This document shows positions 26,591-33,953 of a DNA stretch of 64,000 nt, piece by piece; position 1 is the first letter of the stretch, and every line of letters begins with the position of its first letter. Source of the stretch: Clostridiales bacterium (GTDB taxonomy: Bacteria; Bacillota; Clostridia; Christensenellales; Aristaeellaceae); contig SVGM01000003.1 in NCBI GenBank assembly GCA_015056365.1, positions 1 through 64,000 on the forward strand. Reading direction: 5' to 3'. The position numbers and the translations under genes were made by a program. The notes under the pieces were generated by a model. That model did not search any database and was not told the DNA's origin. It saw only the letters and a program-made list of their open reading frames with translations.

Positions 26591-26907
26591 TTTTCATATC
26601 CTCCTGCAATTCTCCCGATCCGCATCCGGGCGAAGCGCTGCTTCAGCGTCAGTGTTGGGTCTTCATTCAGCATCTCTCCAGCAGCGCTCCGGCCTTGCTT
26701 TTCGTAGGGAATCTCCATCAACTCCAAATACCTTTCGCCCCAGCGGCACCTGCTTTCACATACCTTGCACTTCATGGCGGTGGCTCTCCGTCCCAGATCA
26801 TCCACACACAGGTGGTTGCGCCGGATCACGCCCGCATCTGACACCTTGTCCGGGCGCAGCGGATGCCCGCCGCCACCGGTGAAGTTATCTACAACAATCT
26901 CTTGCAT
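26587..26907 (-). CDS. Phage protein beginning with a cytosine-methyltransferase-like motif (possible remnant)
   Basis: The ATG at 26907 lies 12 bases after the dam stop and has GAGG nine bases upstream; the frame gives 106 aa. The first residues, MQEIVVDNFTGGGG, match the start and S-adenosylmethionine-binding motif of phage DNA cytosine methyltransferases, but the rest (HPLRPDKVSDAG, a CKVCESRC segment, and a basic helical C-terminus) does not continue as a methyltransferase. It may be a fusion left after deletion of most of a cytosine methyltransferase gene. The protein is unlikely to be an active methylase. Confidence 0.5.
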   Translation of the reverse strand: MQEIVVDNFTGGGGHPLRPDKVSDAGVIRRNHLCVDDLGRRATAMKCKVCESRCRWGERYLELMEIPYEKQGRSAAGEMLNEDPTLTLKQRFARMRIGRIAGGYEK

Positions 26908-26918
26908 TCTTGCCAACC

Positions 26919-27749
26919 TCAAACCATCATTATCTGCTTTTGCCGTTCGGCGCACATGGGGTTCATCCAAATACATTCAATTCGTGGCGTGCCACGTTCA
27001 GCATTGGTACCGATACTCTCCATGCGCCAATCAGGCAACAGATCTCTATAGAGATCACAGCTATACCCGGAAAGAATTACCATCCCTTTATGAGTTTTCA
27101 GCGCATTCAGTAATTGTATATGATCATCATCGGTCATTTCGTAGCGATACTGGTCACCGTTTAGGGTGCGTGTTTGCTTTACATAGGGAGGATCTGCATA
27201 GATGAGAATATCAGGTCCATTGTTATGGTTGATAACATCCAGTGCCGGGCGATTCTCGATCTGGGCGTCAAGCAATCTGTCAGCAACAGTCCTTATTGTC
27301 TCTGGTAATCGCTTCCACAGCCGAGGGTTGTCAGGTCCGGGGTGCCTGCTTCTCACGGTTGTGTTGCGCCAACCAGTTTTGCATCTCATTCTTGCTCCAA
27401 ACGTTTGCCAGCAACGTACTGCAAATTGCCGTGCAGCTTCAACATCGTCAACACATTCGTCGCAGAAGTCGCTCAACAGGAATTCTTCACGGCTCCACGG
27501 TGTCAAACTGATCGCATATGCCAGCTCGTCTGGGTACTCCCTGCATGTGCGAAAGAACCGTACAATACTTCCGTCTAAGTCGGATATAGTTTCAACCAAC
27601 GACTTTGGTTTGTTAAAGAAGACTGCGCCGGAACCGAAATAGGGTTCCACATATCCCTTGTGCTCTGGTATATGATCAACAATCCATTCAGCCACCTTCC
27701 ACTTTGCACCGGGATATTTCAGCACAGGGTATAATTTTTTGTTCTTCAC
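26919..27749 (-). CDS. dam: DNA adenine methylase (Dam/M.DpnM type)
   Basis: A GTG at 27749 (GGAGG nine bases upstream, four bases after the previous stop) gives 276 aa and places the conserved start VKNKKLYPVLKYPGAKWKVA at the N-terminus. SAM-binding motif I reads YVEPYFGSGAVFFNK (about 31-45), and catalytic motif IV is ADPPYV (about 180). The order is that of alpha-class N6-adenine methylases, which usually act on GATC-like sites. In a phage it may protect DNA from host restriction. The target is not deducible. Confidence 0.9.
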   Translation of the reverse strand: MKNKKLYPVLKYPGAKWKVAEWIVDHIPEHKGYVEPYFGSGAVFFNKPKSLVETISDLDGSIVRFFRTCREYPDELAYAISLTPWSREEFLLSDFCDECVDDVEAARQFAVRCWQTFGARMRCKTGWRNTTVRSRHPGPDNPRLWKRLPETIRTVADRLLDAQIENRPALDVINHNNGPDILIYADPPYVKQTRTLNGDQYRYEMTDDDHIQLLNALKTHKGMVILSGYSCDLYRDLLPDWRMESIGTNAERGTPRIECIWMNPMCAERQKQIMMV

Positions 27750-27753
27750 CCTC

Positions 27754-28347
27754 TCACACCTCCGCCACTTCGCACACAAAACGCCCCTTGCCGCTGTTAC
27801 GCCACTGCCCAAGGCCACGCAGCTGGCCGTATTCCAGCCACTCCTTCACCAGCTCTGCGTGACCATCTGAAAGGCATGTCACCTCAAACGCCAGCTTTGC
27901 CCCCGCGGGGATCTCCTCGCTGTGGGCAATGGCCACCCGTTCGCCCATGGGCGTGGCTGCCCGAAGTGGCCGCTGACAGTTGCCCATTTCTCCCTCAAAC
28001 TGGATGGGGATATGCCGGGGGCTGACGAAAATCAGGCCGTCGATCACTTTCTTGTAGGCCTTCAGTTCACTGCTCTTCTTGTCTCCTACCTTGCGCAGCA
28101 CGCCGCACGCATCCTTGAAAAATCCTTTGATCTGGTAGTCGTACATGCAGGGCTTTCCCTCGTGCCGGGGGAATACTGTCATCTGCTTCTCCACCACTTC
28201 GTCCACGCCAAATTCTTCAATCTCTTCCTCCATCCTCCGGGCATCCGGTGCCTTTGAGGCAATGTAGGTCTCATGCAGTTCTTTGTCGTTGGGTGCGCTG
28301 CCCAGCAAGGCCTCCGTAGTGGTAATCATTACTTTCAGCTTTTTCAT
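27754..28347 (-). CDS. Conserved 197-aa phage protein with glycine-rich C-terminal loop, unknown
   Basis: A GGAGAAAGAACAA leader gives a clear start. The protein begins MKKLKVMITTTEALLGSAPN and contains FFKDACGVLRKV, KKVIDGLIFVSPRHI, CQRPLRAATPMGERVAIAHS, and a C-terminal GLGQWRNSGKGRF (178-190). I recognise it as a family widespread in Clostridia phages, normally listed as hypothetical. The last motif resembles the glycine-rich loop of RAMP-type RNA-binding folds, a weak hint. The gap upstream contains the degenerate repeat array. Confidence 0.65.
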   Translation of the reverse strand: MKKLKVMITTTEALLGSAPNDKELHETYIASKAPDARRMEEEIEEFGVDEVVEKQMTVFPRHEGKPCMYDYQIKGFFKDACGVLRKVGDKKSSELKAYKKVIDGLIFVSPRHIPIQFEGEMGNCQRPLRAATPMGERVAIAHSEEIPAGAKLAFEVTCLSDGHAELVKEWLEYGQLRGLGQWRNSGKGRFVCEVAEV

Positions 28348-28724
28348 TTGTTCTTTCTCCTTTGGTTCATATTGTCTTTGTCAATCATGACTCCGCAAGG
28401 CTTTTCCGTTGCATATTGCTTCAATGCCTCGCCTTTGCCATCCCAATCGAAGCTACGCCAAGGCTGCTCGCCGCTGATCTATTCCATCGCAAATCGATTC
28501 GTTGCTATTCCATCACATTTCGTGTCCGAGCCAATCCATCACATTTCGTGGCCGAGCCAATCCCTTGCTGTTCTGTGCATTGCCGCTGCTTCACGGGTTC
28601 TTTTCATCACTGTGCCACGCATAACAAATCATCGCTATGCTATTCCGCTGCTTTCCCTCTCTTGGCTAAGCCTCCGCACTTCCTGTCTTTGCCTCTCCCA
28701 TGCATCTCACAGCAATGCCTTTGC
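28348..28724. repeat. Gene-free array of degenerate short repeats
   Basis: No convincing gene lies in these 377 bases. On the minus strand about a dozen blocks begin with related words such as GGAATAGC, GGCAATGC, GGATTGGC and GGCAAAG, spaced 10-30 bases apart. One unit is perfectly duplicated apart from one base: the 26-mer at 28512-28537 and 28538-28563. Plus-strand reading frames cross the array but have repetitive composition and no ribosome binding site. The array could be an untranslated RNA leader, a recombination site or an origin-like element. I cannot tell which. Confidence 0.7.
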
Positions 28725-29405
28725 TCACAGATTCAGATCCGGATGCTCCCTGTCGAAGAAGTAAGCCTTCAGCTTCAGTATGGTCAGGTTCTGCGCCTCC
28801 CGGTATTCCTCCGCCACCCTTAGCTCCCCTTGGCGAATCATCTCGCTCTGGCTTCCCTTCAGCACATCCAGCTCAGCTTTCAGTTGTCTGGTTTCTTCGG
28901 TGGTTTGTTTCCGTTCTTCCCTCAGTTTTTTGTTTTCGTGCCATAGCTCTCGGTTTTCTTCGGCAACGCCTTTCAAAGCTGCCTCCATTTGCGCAATGGT
29001 CTTGTCCCGCTCTGCCAGAGCTTCTTCCAGCACAGGTGCGGATCTGTACGGTCCGGCTGGAACATAAACAACAGGTTTCATTGTGCTGCCATCATCCGCA
29101 GCCGTCCTACTCCGTTCAGATTCCCTTGTGTAAAGGGAGCTGTTAGGCGCAGCCTTGAGGGATTGCCCTTCCTCCGGCTGCTGCTCCTCTTCCTGGAATG
29201 CCAGTATCCCATCATAATCTATCCCCAGCGCTTCACATGCCATCTTCCATTTGGTCGGGCTCATGCTGCCGTTTCAGCTCAGGGCATTGCTGAGCTGCCC
29301 GCTGCTGGTACCAGCCTTCTTGGCCAGTTCCTTTTGTGCCATGCCCTGCATGTTCATCTCTGCACGTATGGCGTCTGCCATTCTCTTCCTTTGTGCCTCT
29401 GTCAT
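28725..29405 (-). pseudogene. HTH-type phage regulator interrupted by an in-frame TGA
   Basis: From the ATG at 29405 the frame encodes MTEAQRKRMADAIRAEMNMQ, then KELAKKAGTSSGQLSNALS, stops at TGA (29276-29274), and continues in the same frame as NGSMSPTKWKMACEALGIDYDGIL, so the stop splits a normal Cro/CI-type helix-turn-helix. A glycine codon would restore it. Downstream come a segment encoded by mini-repeat copy B (about EEGQSLKAAPNSSLY), a linker and a long coiled coil. Translation could restart at the ATG at 29264 (179 aa), which lacks the DNA-reading helix. Either a nonsense mutation or programmed readthrough. Confidence 0.75.
29119..29170. repeat. Double-hairpin mini-repeat, copy B (inside the HTH gene)
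   Basis: Contains TTCCCTTGTGTAAAGGGAG, then a GGCGCAGCC hairpin and GGGATTGCCC. It shares order and orientation with copies A and C. It is read in a different frame from copy A but again without a stop codon, adding about 17 residues between the HTH part and the coiled coil. Confidence 0.8.
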
Positions 29406-29426
29406 TGAGTCATTTCTCCCTTCGCT

Positions 29427-30746
29427 TTATCCCCGTAGACAGACATAACTCATTTGTTCCGGCTTAAACACCAGCTTCACCATGCCAGTCCTGCCTTCCC
29501 GGTGCTTGGCCACGTCTGCCAGTATCAGCTGCTCACCTGACTCCTCCAGAGACATTCTCACACCCCGCAGATGGATGTCTAGGCACTCGTCCTCGTCACT
29601 CTCCGGCCGGTGCAGCAGAATAATCTTGCTGGCTGCCTGCTCAATGGCGCCGCTGCCTTTCAGCTCATCCATCACTGGAAGCACCGCTTCCCGGCTGCCA
29701 GTGCGCCTCACCTGTGCCAGACCGATCACCGGGATCTTCAGCTCCATGGCCATGGCTTTCAGGCTGTTTACAACGATTTCGATCTCATCCTGTCGGTTTT
29801 GCACCCTTGCGTTGGAATGCACCAGCTGCAGGTAGTCCACCACCAGCATATCCAGCCCCTGTTGGTCATACAGTCCCTGCACATCTTGCCAAAGCTGCTC
29901 TACGCTCCGCACGTTGTATTTGCTCACAAAGGGCTGCTGCGCCAACAAGTTCAGCGCATCCATCACATCCACCCAATCGTCCGGATCCATCTTCCCTTTG
30001 CGGCGCAGTTTGCTGCCTTCCACGTTGCCAAGCCTGCTCACCATGCGTTCTCCAATGGCGTGCGGGCCCATTTCCTGGCTCACCAGCGCCACCTTCTTGC
30101 CCTGCTTGCAGGCATTCAGCGCCAGCTGCATGGCAAATGCTGTCTTGCCAACACCGGGGCGAGCGCCGATAATCTCCAGTTCACCCTCGCCAAAGCCGCC
30201 TATCAGCCAGTCCAGATCGCTCAGTCCTGTCTGGATCAGCGGCAGCGTGCCATTCTGCTTGGCCTCCACAAAGCGCAGGGTTTCGTCAGCCAGCTCCTCC
30301 GCCGTCATCCAGCTCTCGCCACCTCCGGCAATGCTTCTCAGCTCGCTGCGTGTGTTGTCCAGCAGGTTGTCCATGTCCCAGCTGTCATTGGCTGCATTCT
30401 CAGCCAGTTTTCGCCCGATCTCTGCAATGGCTCTGCGCTGCGCTGCGTCCCGTACCGCCCGGATGTATGCGCCTGCATTCACCGTGCTGGGCACCTGCCG
30501 TATCAGACCAATCAGGTCGCTCACCGTTACAGCGCTGCCGCTTTTGCTCAGTTCGCTGGTAGCTGTTGTCATGTCAACGGGTTCCCCACGGCTCACCAGC
30601 CTCTTGCACACGATGAATACGCTTTGGTGCATCGGGTCGGTAAAGTCTTTTGTCCTCAGCGTCTTGGCTGCTTTCATAGCTTCGCTGTCCTGCAATATCG
30701 CCCCGATTACCGCCGCCTCTGCTGTCCGGTTCTCCAGCGCACTCAT
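29427..30746 (-). CDS. dnaB: Replicative DNA helicase DnaB
   Basis: At 439 aa this is a full-length DnaB-family helicase that unwinds DNA at the phage replication fork. The N-terminal helical domain (about 1-110, ENRTAEAAVIGAILQDSEAM) is followed by a linker and the RecA-like ATPase, with Walker A GARPGVGKTAF near 196 and Walker B LDMLVVDYLQL near 295; GLAQVRR and an arginine-containing KHREGRTG motif follow, as usual in the family. Its start overlaps the stop of the DnaD-like initiator gene by four bases, the usual helicase-initiator pair of Gram-positive phages. Confidence 0.95.
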   Translation of the reverse strand: MSALENRTAEAAVIGAILQDSEAMKAAKTLRTKDFTDPMHQSVFIVCKRLVSRGEPVDMTTATSELSKSGSAVTVSDLIGLIRQVPSTVNAGAYIRAVRDAAQRRAIAEIGRKLAENAANDSWDMDNLLDNTRSELRSIAGGGESWMTAEELADETLRFVEAKQNGTLPLIQTGLSDLDWLIGGFGEGELEIIGARPGVGKTAFAMQLALNACKQGKKVALVSQEMGPHAIGERMVSRLGNVEGSKLRRKGKMDPDDWVDVMDALNLLAQQPFVSKYNVRSVEQLWQDVQGLYDQQGLDMLVVDYLQLVHSNARVQNRQDEIEIVVNSLKAMAMELKIPVIGLAQVRRTGSREAVLPVMDELKGSGAIEQAASKIILLHRPESDEDECLDIHLRGVRMSLEESGEQLILADVAKHREGRTGMVKLVFKPEQMSYVCLRG

Positions 30747-31462
30747 TCGTATCCCTCCGGTGCTGTCACAAATTGTCTCCGTCGCTGCGGTCTGGGTTCC
30801 GGCTGTCGCCGTTCACCCTTGGCCTGCTCCAGCGTGGTCACGCCTTCCCGCAGCCACCGGTCAAGGATGCTGCGCACATACGCCCAGCTCCGTTGCCCAT
30901 AGGCAGCTGCTTCATCCACCGCTTGCATCACCATCTCCACGGTGATGCCGTCCTCCATGTAGCTGCGCAGCGCTTCCCAGTTGCCCGGTGTCATGCCCCG
31001 CAGGTTGTCCTCCACGTAGCTCACAAAACTGCCCTTCGGAGGCGGGGTTTGGGGTGGTGGTAGTAATATATTATTATTTAATATATCGCTGGCTTTCGTG
31101 CGTGCGTTGGCGCCGCATTCGGTACTCATATCGGTACTCATATCGGTACTCATATCGGTACTCATATCGGTACTGTTCTTTGTTCCGGGTATGCCCAACA
31201 GCGTATATTCAGTGCCTTTCCGGCCCTTGCCGCCTGTAAAGTCGATCAGTCCATGCTGCTTCAGTACATTCCGGGCCTTCTGTACACCTTCGTAGGAAAG
31301 CCCCGTGTTTTGCACCAGCTGTATGCCGCTAATCCGGATTCGCTTCTGCCCGCTGCTCGTTGCCATGTACGCTATTGCGTGCCATAGTGCAATCTGGCCG
31401 CTGCTCAGCGAATGCCCCTGTAGCCATCCATAGAAAGCCCCGTGCAAATTGTTCAGCTGCAT
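30743..31462 (-). CDS. DnaD-like replication initiation protein
   Basis: This 239-aa protein has a winged-helix N-terminus (SSGQIALWHAIAYMA, then GLSYEGVQKARNVLKQHGLI, about 20-85) and a C-terminal DnaD/DnaB_2 domain (FVSYVEDNLRGMTPGNWEAL to AYVRSILDRWLREGV, about 150-215). It would bind the origin and recruit helicase. Between the domains the linker contains STDM repeated in tandem (about 97-115), encoded by four perfect 12-nt units, so its length may vary between strains. The origin itself may lie in this gene, as in related phages, but no clear iterons are seen apart from those repeats. Confidence 0.85.
   Translation of the reverse strand: MQLNNLHGAFYGWLQGHSLSSGQIALWHAIAYMATSSGQKRIRISGIQLVQNTGLSYEGVQKARNVLKQHGLIDFTGGKGRKGTEYTLLGIPGTKNSTDMSTDMSTDMSTDMSTECGANARTKASDILNNNILLPPPQTPPPKGSFVSYVEDNLRGMTPGNWEALRSYMEDGITVEMVMQAVDEAAAYGQRSWAYVRSILDRWLREGVTTLEQAKGERRQPEPRPQRRRQFVTAPEGYE
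31120..31175. repeat. 12-nt tandem microsatellite in the initiator gene
   Basis: Four perfect copies of cggtactcatat occupy 31120-31167, with a partial fifth (cggtact) to 31174. The unit is a multiple of three, so gain or loss of copies changes the number of STDM units without a frameshift. Besides coding, the array could serve as DnaD-type initiator iterons, since initiator genes of lambdoid-type modules often contain their own origin. Confidence 0.9.
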
Positions 31463-31474
31463 CTGATCGCCACC

Positions 31475-31786
31475 TTACTGCGCTCTGGGCGTCAGAAATT
31501 CCACATCCTCCGCCAACACATCAAGGCTGGCACGGGTTGTCCCATCGCTGGCTTGATAGGTGCTCACGTTCACAGCGCCTACCACCGCTACCTTGCTTCC
31601 CTTGTGCAGGTACTGTTCGCATTTTTCTCCCAGCCCGTTCCACACGCTCACCCGGAAGAAGGTGCTCTGGCTGTCCTTGCTGCGGCCGTTTACAGCCACG
31701 CTCAGGTTGCATACCGTTTTATCTTCGCCCACCTGCCGCAGCTCCGGGTCTCTCGTCAGGTTCCCGATAATGGTCAGTTTGTTCAT
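31475..31786 (-). CDS. ssb: Single-stranded DNA-binding protein
   Basis: The 103-aa protein is a minimal OB-fold SSB: MNKLTIIGNLTRDPELRQ, then FFRVSVWNGLGEKCEQYLHK and VVGAVNVS. It lacks the acidic C-terminal tail of host SSBs, which normally recruits partner proteins, so it may act only on phage DNA or form mixed tetramers. It lies just upstream of the initiator and helicase genes. AAGGAG precedes the ATG, and a perfect hairpin stands just before that. Confidence 0.92.
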   Translation of the reverse strand: MNKLTIIGNLTRDPELRQVGEDKTVCNLSVAVNGRSKDSQSTFFRVSVWNGLGEKCEQYLHKGSKVAVVGAVNVSTYQASDGTTRASLDVLAEDVEFLTPRAQ

Positions 31787-31804
31787 ATGTATACTCCTTG
31801 AAGT

Positions 31805-31827
31805 GCCGGTGGGAGTTGCCCACCGGC
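31805..31827 (-). promoter_or_regulatory. Perfect hairpin in the ssb leader
   Basis: GCCGGTGGG-AGTTG-CCCACCGGC forms a perfect 9-bp stem in the 51-base gap before ssb. No T run follows, so it is not a standard terminator. It ends about 8 bases before the ssb ribosome binding site. It could be an RNA operator or processing site controlling ssb translation. Confidence 0.55.
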
Positions 31828-31837
31828 CAAGCTCTTG

Positions 31838-32548
31838 TTACGACAGGAAAGTAATCTCATCAATGCCGATCAACGCATTCTCCAGGTAATCCAGAATATT
31901 TCTCTTCGCTTCGATCTTCCATGCGTCACCGTCAGCCTCGAACAATGCGCATTGCACACAATGGCCGCCCTCTCGCATGCGGAACACATACTGTGCATCG
32001 GGCTGGTCTACCTCGGCAAATGTCCTGTACCCACGCAGCGTAACGGGGTTGGGTACAATGGCATCACTCTTGGACGCCACACCGGTTTTGACAGTCGCTT
32101 TCTGGGTAACACCATCATCGCCATACTGCGCAATCGTGCCGCTTTCCACCGTTCCGGCAAACTTCAGCAGCAGCGCCCGGTCTCCAGCATCCAGAAACGC
32201 CGTCTGCAAATTGATCAGGAACGATTCGTGGTCATGGAAGAAGTCATACTGGAATTTGGGTACCTCTGCATTCGCCACAATCAGCATTTCGCGGCTGCGT
32301 TCATCGTCAAGCGCAGAAAAAACACATACCCGGGTGGGGGAGACCACATGAACAAACAACTTACCACGCTTGTCGAAATCCGATAACAGATAGTCGCACA
32401 AGCCATCCAGCGTGCTCAGCATGATGGGTTCTGCTTTGGGGTTGTGGTGGATCCTGTGCAGGGGCTTGTCCGACCAGGTTTGACCATTCAACTCCCGCAC
32501 ATAGGGGCTGCACAGGCTGTTGATGTATTGAATCGCTTCCTTAAGCAT
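31838..32548 (-). CDS. Conserved phage early protein, unknown function (236 aa)
   Basis: The protein begins MLKEAIQYINSLCSPYVREL and contains LFVHVVSPTRVCVFSALDDE, NAEVPKFQYDFFHDHESFLI, GDDGVTQKATVKTGVASKS, the phrase VPNPVTLRGYRTFAEVDQPD and CALFEADGDAWKIEAKRNI. I know this full-length pattern from early regions of many Clostridia and Bacilli phages, usually beside recombination or replication genes, with no function assigned to my knowledge. A mixed alpha/beta fold is likely. It is separated by 13 bases from the replication-terminator-like gene upstream. Confidence 0.7.
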   Translation of the reverse strand: MLKEAIQYINSLCSPYVRELNGQTWSDKPLHRIHHNPKAEPIMLSTLDGLCDYLLSDFDKRGKLFVHVVSPTRVCVFSALDDERSREMLIVANAEVPKFQYDFFHDHESFLINLQTAFLDAGDRALLLKFAGTVESGTIAQYGDDGVTQKATVKTGVASKSDAIVPNPVTLRGYRTFAEVDQPDAQYVFRMREGGHCVQCALFEADGDAWKIEAKRNILDYLENALIGIDEITFLS

Positions 32549-32561
32549 ATTGTTTCCTCCT

Positions 32562-32969
32562 TTAGTTGTTCATTGCCTGACGAAGATCAACCACGTTGTC
32601 AGTATGGTTGTTCAGCACTTCACCCGTTTCTGGGTCAACAGCATCATTCAGCAACTCTTGCATGTTCATTTGGCCAGCTACTTGCTTGCCGTATTCAACG
32701 GCATACACTTCACCGGTTTTCAGGTCCGTACCAACGCTGAAGCTGGTCTCCATCGGAGTCTGCGGCGCTAGCTTTTCGTTCACCTGAATGCCGCACTTCA
32801 CATCATCACGTGCTTCGTTCTGCACAAACTTCAGCTTGATAACGATCTCCCGGCTGTTCTTGTACGGAGTGTTGGGGTTTTGCAGATTTTCGATTACCTT
32901 TTCAAAGCTCTTGGCAAACTGTGCCTGCAATGCACCGCCTACCAAGTCCCTCAGTTCAATCTTTTTCAT
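32562..32969 (-). CDS. Phage replication-terminator-like protein
   Basis: This 135-aa protein matches the small phage family annotated as replication terminator protein: a helical start (LVGGALQAQFAKSFEKVIEN), a NPNTPYKNSREIVIKLKF strand segment, then LAPQTPMETSF and an acidic C-terminus ending VVDLRQAMN. The name in this family is historical, and a replication arrest function has not been shown for phage members as far as I know. It is paired with the 236-aa protein in the same order in other phages. Confidence 0.65.
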   Translation of the reverse strand: MKKIELRDLVGGALQAQFAKSFEKVIENLQNPNTPYKNSREIVIKLKFVQNEARDDVKCGIQVNEKLAPQTPMETSFSVGTDLKTGEVYAVEYGKQVAGQMNMQELLNDAVDPETGEVLNNHTDNVVDLRQAMNN

Positions 32970-32970
32970 C

Positions 32971-33159
32971 TCATTTCACCTTCCTTTTGTTTTCACGCAG
33001 TCGTTGCTGCTTTGATTTTCTTCTCATGCACCAGCCATGATCCTGCGTTGCTTTCCCGTTTACGATCACCAGCACACGCCCACGCAGCAGCCCGCATTTG
33101 TATGCGCTTGCCCCTACGTTCCAGCACTCACGGCAATTCCGGCAGTCCAGTGCCCTCAT
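32971..33159 (-). CDS. Small basic Cys-containing phage protein
   Basis: The ATG at 33159 with an AGG element eight bases upstream gives 62 aa; a GTG at 33168 is a less likely start. The product is strongly basic, with C-x2-C-x2-C near the start (CRNCREC), two further cysteines, and a Lys/Arg-rich tail. It may be a nucleic acid-binding zinc protein. Its start overlaps the end of the HNH gene. Function unknown. Confidence 0.5.
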   Translation of the reverse strand: MRALDCRNCRECWNVGASAYKCGLLRGRVLVIVNGKATQDHGWCMRRKSKQQRLRENKRKVK

Positions 33160-33877
33160 CCGTTTCACCTGCCTCGTGCTCTGCCAGCGCCTGCAGTAGC
33201 TCTTCGTCAGCCTCCGCCCGCAGCTTGTAGATTATGGCGATCTCCTTCGTGATCTCTATTGGCGCCAGAAGGTACTTGTCCATGAATGCTGCATCCCCCA
33301 GCTGGTGCGCTTCAAAGTGGTGGCCACGCACGCCCCAGCAGAGGGAAATCCCCATCAGTCCCACATGGCCAATGCGCCGCCGGTTCCGGCCCATGCCTAC
33401 TGCGTCCACGTGGTGCATGCCGGCATGCCGCCGGCACACGGCGCACACGCCATGGATGGCGCATTGGTACACATACGCTTCTACGTCCTCCGCCATCTGC
33501 CACAGCGGCTCCTTGGTGGGCACATCAAACTCAATGCAGATTTCCACCAGAAATGTGATGTATTCCCTCGCCGTGGTCATGTCCGTGTCCCGTAGGCTGA
33601 ACATCTCCACGGGTTCCTCGACATCCCGCATTTGTGCCAGAAACTTCGCTTTCAGCTCTTGGTGCATTTGCCGCTTGTCGCTCTGGCTCAGGTACCCACA
33701 GTGCCGGGCGATCTCGCCGATGAGCGCCCACGCCTTGCGCCGCTGCTCAGGTGATATGCTCCGCTTGTCATGCCAGATCACCGTCACCTCATCGCTCAGG
33801 TTGTCCATCGGAGGAGCCGTGGTCTTGATGATGATCCCATCACCGTGCCGGTAGGCACGCCCTATAGTCTGCGCCAC
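33128..33877 (-). CDS. Putative HNHc nuclease (HNHc_6 type)
   Basis: The GTG at 33877 gives 249 aa and begins with the family's first strand (VAQTIGRAYRHGDG); a longer frame to 33988 would overlap the SH3 gene. Middle: KRSISPEQRRKAWALIGEIA, a helical region, then the HNH core CAVCRRHAGMHHVDAVGMGR (about residues 155-175) with later H-L-G and HHFEAHQLGDAAF, which contains the last His/Asp positions. This is the HNHc_6 family of phage recombination-region nucleases. It probably acts in DNA recombination or replication. The catalytic residues appear intact. Confidence 0.78.
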   Translation of the reverse strand: MAQTIGRAYRHGDGIIIKTTAPPMDNLSDEVTVIWHDKRSISPEQRRKAWALIGEIARHCGYLSQSDKRQMHQELKAKFLAQMRDVEEPVEMFSLRDTDMTTAREYITFLVEICIEFDVPTKEPLWQMAEDVEAYVYQCAIHGVCAVCRRHAGMHHVDAVGMGRNRRRIGHVGLMGISLCWGVRGHHFEAHQLGDAAFMDKYLLAPIEITKEIAIIYKLRAEADEELLQALAEHEAGETDEGTGLPELP

Positions 33878-33953
33878 TTGCGCATCCCGCCTTTGTGTGT
33901 TATAATTATTTCGTTCTTTTTCCAAAGGTTCTTTGGGGGTCTGTGATTCGCCG

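Noticed and set aside
28512-28563. CRISPR array
   Set aside because: The 26-nt units are directly adjacent without spacers and occur only twice; no cas gene is in the window.
28273-28823. Plus-strand frames across the degenerate repeat array
   Set aside because: Open only because of the repeat composition; they lack start signals, overlap neighbouring minus-strand genes and encode low-complexity Ser/Leu/Phe-rich sequence.
33878-33953. Internal promoter before the HNH gene
   Set aside because: TTGGAA and TATAAC words exist but are only 15 bases apart, too close for a confident promoter.
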